Assembly (NCBI RefSeq): GCF_010548145.1
Contig: NZ_JAAGLN010000020.1
Location: 1 to 50,865 of the forward strand
Source of the DNA: Streptomyces sp. SID10853
GTDB lineage: Bacteria > Actinomycetota > Actinomycetes > Streptomycetales > Streptomycetaceae
DNA: 50,865 nucleotides
Direction of reading: 5' to 3'
Part shown: one piece after another, positions 32,726-41,062 of the stretch
Position numbering within the stretch: position 1 is the stretch's first letter
How the letters are laid out: each line of letters opens with the position of its first letter
The notes under the pieces: model-generated
Seen by the model: the letters and a program-made list of their open reading frames with translations, nothing else
Database searches by the model: none
Told to the model about the DNA's origin: nothing
Position numbers and translations under genes: made by a program

Positions 32726-35200
32726 ATGACCCAGCAGAAACCGCCCCCCGCGCCCGGCACCCCCGACGGGCTGCCCGGGCTGACGCTCGCCCAGAAGGCT
32801 TCGCTGACCAGCGGCGCGGGAGACTTCGTCACCGAGGCGGTGCCGGGGATACCGACCGTGTCCCTCTCCGACGGGCCACACGGCCTGCGACTGCCCCGGG
32901 GGCAGGGCGACGGCGGCCAGCTCGATCTGCACAGCGCGGCCCCCGCCACCTGCTTCCCCCCGGCGGTCGCCCTCGGCAGCAGCTGGGATCCGGGACTCGC
33001 GGCGCGTGTCGCCGCCGCCATCGCCACCGAGGCGCGGGCGCACGGCGTACAGGTGGTGCTCGGTCCTGGTATCAACATCAAACGGTCGCCGCTGTGCGGG
33101 CGCAACTTCGAGTACTTCTCGGAAGACCCGCTCCTGACAGCCGAGATGGGCGGGGCGATGGTACGGGGGCTGCAGGAGGCCGGAGTGGGGGCCGCGTTGA
33201 AACACTATGCGGCCAACAACCAGGAGACCGACCGTATGCGGATCAGCGCCGACATCGACGAGCGCCCCCTGCGCGAGATCTACCTCAGGGCCTTCGAGCG
33301 CATCGTCCGCCGCGACCGGCCCTGGTCCGTCATGGCCTCCTACAACGCGCTCAACGGCGTACCGCTGAGCGAGAACCACCGGCTGCTGACCGATATCCTC
33401 CGCACCGAGTGGGGCTTCGACGGCGTGGTGATGTCCGACTGGGGCGCGGTGCGCGACCGGGTCGCCGCCCTGCGCGCCGGACTCGACCTGCAGATGCCGG
33501 GCACCGGCGGGCGGACCGACCGTGAGGTGGTCGCCGCGGTCGAGTCCGGGGCCCTGGACCCGGAGGCGCTGGACCGGTCGGCCGAGCGGATGGCACGCTT
33601 CGCCCGGCGCGCGAAGGTATCCGGCGGACAGAAGCGGGGCGAAATCCCGTACGACGCACACCATCTGCTCGCTCGGGAGGCCGCGGAGCGGTGCGTCGTC
33701 CTGCTCAAGAACCACCCCGCGCTGCTCCCCCTGGACCCGGGCACCGGCAGCATCGCCGTGATCGGTGAACTCGCGCGCACCCCGCGCTTCCAGGGCGCGG
33801 GCAGCTCCCAGGTGACCCCGGCCCGCCTCGACGTACCGCTCGACTGCCTGCGGGCGGCGGCCGACGGAGCGCGGGTGGAGTTCGCGGCGGGGTACACCCT
33901 GCCCGACGGCGGAACACATCCGGCCGGGGACCGGGAGCCGGGCCACGGAGACCGGGGAGCGGCCAATGCGGCCGTGGGCGATACGGCAGCCGAAGGTCCG
34001 GCTCCGGGAGATCCGGCTGTGGGGGCTACAGCCGGGGCGTCCGGGACCCTGGCCGCAGATTCCGCGGCCCCCGCCCGGGAGCCGGCGGCCCTCGCGCTGG
34101 AGGCCGAGCGGCTCGCTGCCCGCAGCGACGCCGTGCTGCTGTTCCTCGGACTGCCCGCGCTGGACGAATCAGAAGGGTTCGACCGCGACCGCATCGATCT
34201 GCCCGAGGCCCAACTGCGCCTCCTGGAGCGGGTCGTCTCCGCCAACCCCCGGGTCGCGGTGGTCCTCTCCAACGGCGGCGTGGTCCGCACCGCGCCCTGG
34301 CACGACCGGGTACCGGCCCTCGTAGAGAGCTGGCTGCTGGGCCAGGCGGGAGGAGCCGCGCTCACGCGGGTCCTGTTCGGCGCGGTCAGCCCGTCCGGGC
34401 GGCTCGCCGAAACCGTTCCGCTGCGCCTGGAGGACTCGCCCTCGTATCTTTCCTTCCCGGGCGAGGAGGGTCATGTCCGTTACGGCGAGGGCGTGTTCGT
34501 GGGATACCGGGGGTACGACGCACGCCGAAGCGATGTCGCCTTCCCCTTCGGCCACGGTCTCTCCTACACCTCGTTCGCGTACTCCGGTCTCAGCGTCGGG
34601 ACCGGCCACGGCGACGCGGGGCTGACCGTGCGGGTCGGCGTGACCAATACCGGGCGGCGCGCGGGGCGCGAGATCGTGCAGATCTACAGCGCGGGCCCCG
34701 AGGAGAGCCGGACCGCCCGCCCGGAGCGTGAACTGCGCGGTTTCACGGCAGTGGATCTGGAACCCGGCGAACACCGCGAAGTCGTCGTGGAGCTGGACCG
34801 CACCGATCTCGCCCACTACAGCGAACGAGAGGGCGGGTGGCGGGTGGCGGGCGGCACCTACCGCATCGAGGCGGCGGCCTCCTCCCGGGACATCAGGCTG
34901 GCGGTACAGGTGCACGTCGAGGGAGACCCGTCGCGGATCGGGCTGACAGGCCGTCACACCCTGGCGGAGTGGTTCGCGCATCCGGTCGGCGGGCCGCTGC
35001 TGCTGGAGCGGTTCGCCCGTGGTGGCACCCCGGGCAACTCGGCTGCCCTGGCCGACCCGGTGATGCGGCGCTTCCTGGCCGGAATTCCGCTGGATGTGAT
35101 CGCCGAATTCCCGCAGAGCCCCGTCTCCTCCCAGGACCTGACGGAGCTGGCTGCCCGCGCTGCGGCGGAGACGCCCGCCGAAGGGGTCGGGGCGGGGTAG
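32726..35200 (+). CDS. GH3-family beta-glycosidase
   Basis: An 824-aa retaining glycosidase of the beta-glucosidase type. The (beta/alpha)8 domain carries the nucleophile Asp238 in VVMSDWGA, with KHYAANNQE near 160 and SDGPHGLR near 49. A C-terminal alpha/beta domain (RFQGAGSSQV, LFGAVSPSGRLAETVP) and a fibronectin-III-like end follow. Residues ~393-452, where related enzymes may carry a PA14 domain, are an Ala/Gly/Asp/Glu low-complexity insert. No signal peptide, so it works in the cytoplasm on imported oligosaccharides. The ribosome-binding site is weak. Not assignable to glucose versus other substrates by sequence. Confidence 0.92.
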   Translation: MTQQKPPPAPGTPDGLPGLTLAQKASLTSGAGDFVTEAVPGIPTVSLSDGPHGLRLPRGQGDGGQLDLHSAAPATCFPPAVALGSSWDPGLAARVAAAIATEARAHGVQVVLGPGINIKRSPLCGRNFEYFSEDPLLTAEMGGAMVRGLQEAGVGAALKHYAANNQETDRMRISADIDERPLREIYLRAFERIVRRDRPWSVMASYNALNGVPLSENHRLLTDILRTEWGFDGVVMSDWGAVRDRVAALRAGLDLQMPGTGGRTDREVVAAVESGALDPEALDRSAERMARFARRAKVSGGQKRGEIPYDAHHLLAREAAERCVVLLKNHPALLPLDPGTGSIAVIGELARTPRFQGAGSSQVTPARLDVPLDCLRAAADGARVEFAAGYTLPDGGTHPAGDREPGHGDRGAANAAVGDTAAEGPAPGDPAVGATAGASGTLAADSAAPAREPAALALEAERLAARSDAVLLFLGLPALDESEGFDRDRIDLPEAQLRLLERVVSANPRVAVVLSNGGVVRTAPWHDRVPALVESWLLGQAGGAALTRVLFGAVSPSGRLAETVPLRLEDSPSYLSFPGEEGHVRYGEGVFVGYRGYDARRSDVAFPFGHGLSYTSFAYSGLSVGTGHGDAGLTVRVGVTNTGRRAGREIVQIYSAGPEESRTARPERELRGFTAVDLEPGEHREVVVELDRTDLAHYSEREGGWRVAGGTYRIEAAASSRDIRLAVQVHVEGDPSRIGLTGRHTLAEWFAHPVGGPLLLERFARGGTPGNSAALADPVMRRFLAGIPLDVIAEFPQSPVSSQDLTELAARAAAETPAEGVGAG

Positions 35201-35235
35201 CGGACACGGCTGCCCCCGACCCCGCTCGTACGCAC

Positions 35236-35270
35236 TGCTCCACCCCCGCGCACGCCCCGGGGGTGGAGCA
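35236..35270. terminator. Bidirectional 13-bp hairpin
   Basis: TGCTCCACCCCCG (35236-35248) pairs perfectly with 35258-35270, 35 bases past the GH3 stop. The convergent tetR-GH1 operon ends at 35414. Confidence 0.8.
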
Positions 35271-35413
35271 GACCACCGTCCCCAGCACCGCGGCCCGGTC
35301 CGGCCGACTGACTGCCACCGCCACCCACGTCGGAGACCGGCTGCCACCGCGCCCCGCTTCAGGGGCTGTCCATCACCGCCCCCCGGTCCGGCGCCGATTC
35401 GGGGGGCCGCCCG

Positions 35414-35995
35414 TCACCGCTCGCCTGGCTCAAGGGACAGCAGGCTCAACACGTCGTCGATCGGCTGCTCCATGTCCGTCGACCTGTCGATCAGCCACTG
35501 CAGCTGGATGCCGTCGGCCACCGCGATGAGCAGGACCGCGAGCCGCTCGGGCGGGATGTCCGTGCGCATAGCGCCCTGTTCCATCCGCTCCCGCAGATAC
35601 GCGGCCACCCGCTCGCGCAGCATCGGGTAGCGCTCGGCGAAGAGCGCGTGCGCCGGGTGCGCCGGGTCGCTGGCGGCTGCAGTCATGGAGACGAACAGCT
35701 CCACGAGCCCCGGTGTACGGGCGCCCTCCCTGATGACCTCTCGGTAGCTGCCCGGATCGGTGCGCTCCTGCTGCCGCAGCCGCGCCGTCTCGTCGCGCAT
35801 CCGCAGGACCTGAGTCAGCAGGTCCTCCTTCGAGTCGAAGTAGTGCATGAGACCGGGGAGGCTGAGATTGCATTTCGCCGCCACCTTGCGCAGCGACGTA
35901 CCCCGGTATCCCTCCGTGGCGAAGATCTCCAGTGCCGCGTGGAGGATCTCGCCGCGCTTCGCTTCGCCCTTCTCGTACGGGCCCCGTTTCGCCAT
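35414..35995 (-). CDS. TetR-family regulator, candidate repressor of the glycan regulon
   Basis: A 193-aa repressor. HTH: RGEILHAALEIFATEGYRGTSLRKVAAKCNLSLPGLMHYFDSKEDLL (residues ~14-60). The C-terminal domain (TPGLVELFVSMTAAASDPAHPAHALFAERYPMLRERV, ADGIQLQWLID) is paralogous to the TetR at 30849. ATG 35995 has AGGGTGA overlapping the end of the GH1 gene, so it is co-transcribed with GH1. An AAAGCG-N9-CGGTTT site stands at the head of that operon, and the same site type is found at four other glycan promoters. It is the natural candidate for binding them. Confidence 0.88.
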   Translation of the reverse strand: MAKRGPYEKGEAKRGEILHAALEIFATEGYRGTSLRKVAAKCNLSLPGLMHYFDSKEDLLTQVLRMRDETARLRQQERTDPGSYREVIREGARTPGLVELFVSMTAAASDPAHPAHALFAERYPMLRERVAAYLRERMEQGAMRTDIPPERLAVLLIAVADGIQLQWLIDRSTDMEQPIDDVLSLLSLEPGER

Positions 35996-36005
35996 GCTGA
36001 TCACC

Positions 36006-37289
36006 CTAACGTGCAGTCGGTGCGCCGGCCCGGGCCTGCGCGGGGGCCTGCGGGATGCGCCCGGCGCGGGCCAGTGCGCCGAGCCACCGGGCCGACTTTC
36101 TGGGCGTACGGGCGAAGGTCCGCGGGTCGACCGCAGCGAGCCCGAACGTGGGCCGGTAGGTGCCCCATTCGTAGTTGTCGACGGCGCTCCAGTGGAAGTA
36201 GCCCCGTACGTCGGCACCGTCGCCCATGGCGCCCGCGAGGCTCGACAGCGCCCGCTCCGTGTAGACGATCCGCCGCTCGTCGTCGCCGGTCGCGATGCCG
36301 TTCTCCGTGACGATGACGGGGACACCGGGACCGGTGACCCGAACGGTGTGCCGGACGGCCTCACCCAGTGCCTCCGGGTAGAACTCCCAGCCGGTCAGCG
36401 TGGTCTCGGTGCCCTCGGGGACCGGCAGCGGGCCGTCCGGGCCGATGCAGTGGCGGGTGTACGCCTGCACACCGATCCAGTCGTCCTCGCGGGCGGCCTC
36501 CAGGAAGACATCCTCGCGCGGCCGTGCGTAGGCCACTGCCACGTCCCTGGCTCCCGGCTCGGCCTGGTACACCTGGTTGGCCACGGTCCAGCCGACCCGG
36601 AGCCCCGGGTCGGCGCTCCTGAGAACAAGCGTCGCGGCCCGGTGGGCACGCACCAGCGCCTCGGTGATGTCGGCGGCGGGCTCGGCCGAGGCCGGGCCGC
36701 CGGCCGCCGCGCCGGTCTCGTCCCTGCTGGTGACGGCGTCCCAGCCGTGTTCGGCGGCGTAGCGGCGGATGCCGTACATCAGAGCCACCATGTTGGGCTC
36801 GTTGATGGTCGCCACGTACCGCACCCCCGCACGCAGGATCTCCGTCGCCGTCCGGGCGTACGCCGCGAACAGCTCGGCGGAGTCCGGGGCCGCCCAGCCG
36901 CCGCGCTCGGTGAACCAGCGGGGCGAGGTGAAGTGATGCAGCGTCACCACCGGGGTGAGGCCGCGCTCGACCGCGCCCTGCACCATCGCGCGGTAGTGCG
37001 CGACCGCGGCTCGGGAGACTCGGCCGCGCTCAGGCTCGATGCGTGCCCATTCGATGCTGAAGCGGTACGCGTTGAAGCCCAGCCCGCACAGCAGGTCCAT
37101 GTCTTCGGGCCAGCGGTGGAAGCTGTCCGCCGCGTCCCCGCTCGGCTCGGCGACGAAGGTGTCCTCCTGGTTCTCCAGGGCCCACCAGTCGCTGGAGACG
37201 TTGTTGCCCTCGGTCTGGTGGGCGGAGGTGGCTGCCCCCATCAAGAAGTGCTCCGGAAGCACCAGTGCGGATCCTGCTGAGGACGTCAT
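36006..37289 (-). CDS. GH1-family beta-glycosidase
   Basis: A 427-aa retaining beta-glycosidase (beta-glucosidase/galactosidase class). Acid/base Glu164 in TINEPN and nucleophile Glu329 in VTENGIA are both present. FLMGAATSAHQTEG at the N-terminus matches the GH1 entry motif (usually ..GAATSAYQIEG). NAYRFSIEWARIEP and FHWSAVDNYEWGTYRPTFGL are conserved. No signal peptide, so intracellular. First gene of a leftward operon with tetR, divergent from GH20 with an operator between. Confidence 0.93.
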   Translation of the reverse strand: MTSSAGSALVLPEHFLMGAATSAHQTEGNNVSSDWWALENQEDTFVAEPSGDAADSFHRWPEDMDLLCGLGFNAYRFSIEWARIEPERGRVSRAAVAHYRAMVQGAVERGLTPVVTLHHFTSPRWFTERGGWAAPDSAELFAAYARTATEILRAGVRYVATINEPNMVALMYGIRRYAAEHGWDAVTSRDETGAAAGGPASAEPAADITEALVRAHRAATLVLRSADPGLRVGWTVANQVYQAEPGARDVAVAYARPREDVFLEAAREDDWIGVQAYTRHCIGPDGPLPVPEGTETTLTGWEFYPEALGEAVRHTVRVTGPGVPVIVTENGIATGDDERRIVYTERALSSLAGAMGDGADVRGYFHWSAVDNYEWGTYRPTFGLAAVDPRTFARTPRKSARWLGALARAGRIPQAPAQARAGAPTAR

Positions 37290-37301
37290 GCGGCCACCCC
37301 T

Positions 37302-37325
37302 AAAAAGCGTTCGTTGATCGGTTTT
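37302..37325. promoter_or_regulatory. AAAGCG-N9-CGGTTT operator between GH1 and GH20
   Basis: AAAGCG (37304-37309), 9 bases, CGGTTT (37319-37324), with TTGATCGG inside. It matches the operators at 32499, 32611, 40831 and 40968. The -35/-10 elements are less obvious here than at the other four sites. It lies 13-35 bases upstream of the GH1 start. Confidence 0.6.
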
Positions 37326-37478
37326 CGTGTTAGCGTACAGGCGGCGCCGGTCCCGGAGGAAGAGGCGCCCGGGCGAAACACGCGCCCCGGACCCGGCCGG
37401 CCCGGGGGCGCCGAAGCGCCGTACCTGACGACTCGGCCGTCCGGGCTCCCGGGCCCCCGGACGGCCGGTGGAGGCTCC

Positions 37479-39101
37479 ATGAACGCCGTCATCCCCCGCC
37501 CCGCGGAGCGGTCCGCCGCAGTGGAGGCCGGTTCACTTCCGGCCGCCGGCCCCTGGCGTATCCGTGCCGGTGAACGCCTGGCACCGGTCGCCGACGCGGT
37601 GCGCGCCCTGCTGGCACCGCACCTGGGCGAGCGCCTGCTGCCAGGTGACGCACCGACGGGGCCTGCGACCGAGATCGTCCTGTCGCTCGACCCGGCCGGC
37701 GTACCGCCCGGCCGTACCGTGGGTGTCGCGCCCGACGGCGGAGCCGAGCCGGCCGACGAGGCATACCGCCTGACGGTCGGCCCCCGGCACGTCATCTGCC
37801 GGGCGCGCACCTCCGAGGGCGTCTTCCGTGCGGCGACCACGGCCGCGCAACTGATCCTGACCGCACCGCCCGACGGCCTGATCTGTCATCAGGAGCTGTA
37901 CGACGAACCGCGCTTCGCCTGGCGCGGGCTGCTGATCGATCCGGCCCGCTGTTTCGTCACGGCCGATGAGGTGCGACGGATCATCGATGTCGCCGCCCTG
38001 TACAAGTTCAACGTGCTGCACCTGCATCTCACGGACAACGAGGGCTGGCGCCTCGAAATACCGTCGGTCCCGGCCCTGACCTCCCCGCCTCCGGCCGCTC
38101 AGCAGGACGGCCCCGGGGAACGGCGCTACTACACCACGGAGGAGTACCGGGACCTCCAGGTGTACGCGGCGCGGCGCCACATCACCGTCGTTCCCGAGAT
38201 AGACCTTCCGGGGCACTGCGCCGCGCTGCGCACGGCCCTGCCGGAGCTGCCTCCCGCGCCCGCACCGCCCGGACTCGTGGGGCGCTTCCCCTTCGTACCG
38301 CCGCTCGACCTCACCGATGCGGACACCCACGCGGCGGTCTCCGCCGTCCTCGCCGACGTCTGCGCCCTGACCGACGGCCCGTTCGTCCATATCGGCGCCG
38401 ACGAGGCGGTCGGCATCACCGATGAGAGCTTCGCAGCCGGGGTACGCGAACTGCGCGACCTCACAAGGAAGTCCGGCAAACGTCCGGTGGCCTGGCAGGA
38501 GTCCTCCCGGGCCGGGGCCGGGCCCGATGACATCGCCCAGTTCTGGGTCGACGTCCCGATGATGGACCTGCCCGACACCGCCGAGGAACTCGCCGAGCGG
38601 CCCCGACTGGTCGCGGCGGGCATGACGGTGGAGTTCATCCGGGCCCTCAAGAAGTTCTTCGCCCCGTCCGACCATGATGTCGAGCGGATCATCGACGGAG
38701 GCGGCCGGCTGCTGCTGTCGCCGCAGTCCCATCTCTACCTGGACCGCGGCTACGCGCCGGACGGGACATCCACGGACCAGGCCGCCACCACGGCGCGCCT
38801 GGGCTTCCCCGGCTACCGCCCGCGCAGCGTCCGCCACACGGCCTCGTGGGATCCGGCCTCGTACGGCATCCCCGAGGAGCAGTTGGCCGGTGTCGAAGCG
38901 ACGCTCTTCGCCCATACCCTGCGCGGAATGGACGACTTGACCACCCTGCTCCTGCCGCGCATCGGTTCGCTGGCCGAGGCCGCCTGGTCGGGGCGGGCGC
39001 CCGAGTGGGACGAGTACCGCACCCGCATCGCCCGGCACGCGCGGATGTGGAGCGAACGGGGCCTGGTCCACTTCGCAGCACCGGAGGTGCCTTGGACATG
39101 A
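37479..39101 (+). CDS. GH20-family beta-N-acetylhexosaminidase
   Basis: A 540-aa enzyme releasing terminal GlcNAc or GalNAc by substrate-assisted catalysis. The Asp308-Glu309 pair in HIGADEA is the catalytic signature. An N-terminal GH20b domain (residues ~25-140) is followed by the barrel, starting FAWRGLLIDPARCFVTADEVRRIIDVAALYKFNVLHLHLTDNEGWRLEI. No signal peptide. GGTGGAGG precedes ATG 37479; the in-frame start at 37314 would fall inside the operator. Divergent from GH1. It indicates that the imported oligosaccharide contains an N-acetylhexosamine. Confidence 0.93.
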   Translation: MNAVIPRPAERSAAVEAGSLPAAGPWRIRAGERLAPVADAVRALLAPHLGERLLPGDAPTGPATEIVLSLDPAGVPPGRTVGVAPDGGAEPADEAYRLTVGPRHVICRARTSEGVFRAATTAAQLILTAPPDGLICHQELYDEPRFAWRGLLIDPARCFVTADEVRRIIDVAALYKFNVLHLHLTDNEGWRLEIPSVPALTSPPPAAQQDGPGERRYYTTEEYRDLQVYAARRHITVVPEIDLPGHCAALRTALPELPPAPAPPGLVGRFPFVPPLDLTDADTHAAVSAVLADVCALTDGPFVHIGADEAVGITDESFAAGVRELRDLTRKSGKRPVAWQESSRAGAGPDDIAQFWVDVPMMDLPDTAEELAERPRLVAAGMTVEFIRALKKFFAPSDHDVERIIDGGGRLLLSPQSHLYLDRGYAPDGTSTDQAATTARLGFPGYRPRSVRHTASWDPASYGIPEEQLAGVEATLFAHTLRGMDDLTTLLLPRIGSLAEAAWSGRAPEWDEYRTRIARHARMWSERGLVHFAAPEVPWT

Positions 39102-39108
39102 GTGCGCG

Positions 39109-39149
39109 GGAGGGCGCCTCCACCGCGGTGTGCGGCGAAGGCGCCCTCC
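39109..39149. terminator. Hairpin between convergent GH20 and receptor genes
   Basis: GGAGGGCGCC (39109-39118) pairs with GGCGCCCTCC (39140-39149), directly after the GH20 stop. Confidence 0.75.
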
Positions 39150-39199
39150 GAAGTGGCCCGCGGTGGTGCGCCGGCCCTGTGCGGGCCGCGGGCAGCCGC

Positions 39200-40732
39200 C
39201 TACCCGGCCGGTGTGTAGTCGTAGATCGACGGCACACCCATCCCGGACTGCGGCTCTGCCTTCACGTCCTTGCCGGACACGAGCAGGAACGACGACCGGT
39301 AGAAGGGGACGAACCAGCCCTGCTGGACGAGATGCCTGTTCAGGGCGCGCGCCGCCGTGCCGGCCTGCGGGCCGCCCGCCTCAATGCGCGGAAGCAGTTG
39401 CCTGACGGTCGCATCGGTGGAGCCGAACAGATTGAACGTGCCCGGTGCCACCAGGTCCTGGACGGTGACCCAGTCGATCGGCGACTGGCCGATGTTCATG
39501 ACCATGGCGGAGTAGGCCCGGTCCTTGTAGATCCTCTGGACGGCGCTGTTGCCGTCGAGCTGGTCCCAGACCACCTTGATCTTCACTGCCTTGAGATCCG
39601 TCTCGATCGATGATGCGAGAGCGTCGTTGACGATGGCGGAGATCCTCGGCAGCTTCAGGGTGAACCCCTTGGCGTAGCCCGCCTGGGCCAGCAGCTTCCT
39701 CGCCTTCGCCGGGTCGTGGTCGTAGTAGGTGTCCAGGCTCTTGTCGTACGCCTTCGTGCCCGTTCCGAAGACCTGGTCGGTGGCCTGGCCGCCGCCCCGG
39801 CGGATCTTGTCGAGCATCGTGCCGCGGTCCAGGGCGTAGTTGAGTGCCTGGCGCACCTTCACCTCCCGCAGCGCCGGGGTCCGTACGCCCGCCCGGTCGA
39901 AGAGGAGCAGCCCCTGGAAGTCGAAGGTGTGCTCGGCCGTCCGGAGCTGGGTGTCGGACTTGACGGCCTCCTGCTGGTTGGCGTCCTGGAGGACGGCGGT
40001 GTCTATCTGACCCGTCCTGAGGCCGTTGACGATGGCTGTCTCGTTGTCGAAAACGCTGATCGTCAGTGTGCGGTAAGGGAGTTGGGTGCCCCAGTAGCCC
40101 TTCCTGCGCTCGAAGACATACTTGTCCCCGACCGCTGTCCTGGCCTTGTCGAGTGTGTACGGGCCTGTACCGTCCGGATCCGTCTTGAGGGTGCCGCCCG
40201 CCAGCTTCGCCGGGCTCGCCATCAGCCCGGCCGCGTCGCTCAGATAGAAGAGCATCGCGGGGTCCGGGGCCGAAAGCCGGAGCGTCACATGTGTGGCGTC
40301 CCGCACCTCGACTGCCTGCAGGGCGCCGAGATCCTTGGCCGCACCACCGCCGCCCTTCTTGAAGTGCTCCATGTTGGCCTTGACGGCCTGCGCGTCGAAC
40401 GCGCTCCCGTCGGTGAACTTCACCCCTTGGCGCAGGGTCAGCGACAGCCGCGTCCGGTCCTTGTCGTACGACCACTTGGTGGCCAGCATCGGCCGGAAGC
40501 TGCCGTCCGGGGCCCGCTTGAGCAGAGTGTCGTAGACCGCCTGGAAGTACGGCAGCGCACTGCCGAGCGCGTCGGCCGGATCGAGGCTCTGAGCGCTCGT
40601 CAGGGTGGCGATGTCGAGTTCAGCGGACCCGCCTCCGGCGGAACCGCCGCCTCCCCCGCAGCCCGCGAGTACCAAGGACGCCACAGTGGCGCAGGCCGTC
40701 AAAGCCCCGGTTCGGGCGGAATACCTCATCAT
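39200..40732 (-). CDS. ABC transporter solute-binding lipoprotein, family 5
   Basis: A 510-aa extracellular receptor (DppA/OppA class) tethered by lipid. Signal: MMRYSARTGALTACATVASLVLAGC with lipobox LAGC and a Gly/Ser linker. SBP_bac_5 features: SAQSLDPADALGSALPYFQAVYDTLLKR, GVKFTDGSAFDAQAVKANMEHF, TDPDGTGPYTLDK, VRQALNYALDR, and a C-terminal VTVQDLVAPGTFNLFG. ATG 40732 follows GGAGAG. The matching permeases and ATPases are probably those at 26.9-30.5 kb, since neither locus is complete alone. Its promoter carries the shared operator, which ties it to glycan use. Confidence 0.92.
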   Translation of the reverse strand: MMRYSARTGALTACATVASLVLAGCGGGGGSAGGGSAELDIATLTSAQSLDPADALGSALPYFQAVYDTLLKRAPDGSFRPMLATKWSYDKDRTRLSLTLRQGVKFTDGSAFDAQAVKANMEHFKKGGGGAAKDLGALQAVEVRDATHVTLRLSAPDPAMLFYLSDAAGLMASPAKLAGGTLKTDPDGTGPYTLDKARTAVGDKYVFERRKGYWGTQLPYRTLTISVFDNETAIVNGLRTGQIDTAVLQDANQQEAVKSDTQLRTAEHTFDFQGLLLFDRAGVRTPALREVKVRQALNYALDRGTMLDKIRRGGGQATDQVFGTGTKAYDKSLDTYYDHDPAKARKLLAQAGYAKGFTLKLPRISAIVNDALASSIETDLKAVKIKVVWDQLDGNSAVQRIYKDRAYSAMVMNIGQSPIDWVTVQDLVAPGTFNLFGSTDATVRQLLPRIEAGGPQAGTAARALNRHLVQQGWFVPFYRSSFLLVSGKDVKAEPQSGMGVPSIYDYTPAG

Positions 40733-40830
40733 GTTCTCTCCGTCTGGGTGGCCGGGAACAGGGGTGTCCCGGCGGAACGACAGGGGGCAGCCGGACAGCA
40801 CGCCCAGCCGAAAGAGCTCGACCATTTCGA

Positions 40831-40862
40831 AAACCATATTGTGATCGGTTTCTAGGCGTCAA
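40831..40862 (-). promoter_or_regulatory. Receptor promoter with embedded AAACC/GGTTT operator
   Basis: On the minus strand TTGACG (40862-40857), 18-bp spacer, TATGGT (40838-40833). AAACCA-N9-CGGTTT (40831-40851) overlaps the -10 and spacer. Confidence 0.75.
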
Positions 40863-40956
40863 TGCGCCAACCGGAGAAGTCGGAACCGGAAGGCGGTCCG
40901 GCCGCACCCCCCTCCCCGGGCCCCAGGGAGGGGCGACCCGAGCCGCCACGCAACTC

Positions 40957-40990
40957 TTGACGAGCAAAAACAGTGCACCGTATGGTTTTT
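40957..40990 (+). promoter_or_regulatory. Sulfatase promoter with embedded AAACC/GGTTT-type operator
   Basis: TTGACG (40957-40962), 18-bp spacer, TATGGT (40981-40986). AAACAG-N9-TGGTTT spans 40968-40988; one arm has one mismatch to the other copies. It lies about 75 bases upstream of the sulfatase start. Confidence 0.7.
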
Positions 40991-41062
40991 GAGTACGGGT
41001 ACGAGCACCCCTGCAGAGCCGGCCGCCCGGCCGGGGCCGGACGCCGTGAAGGAGCACCACTC

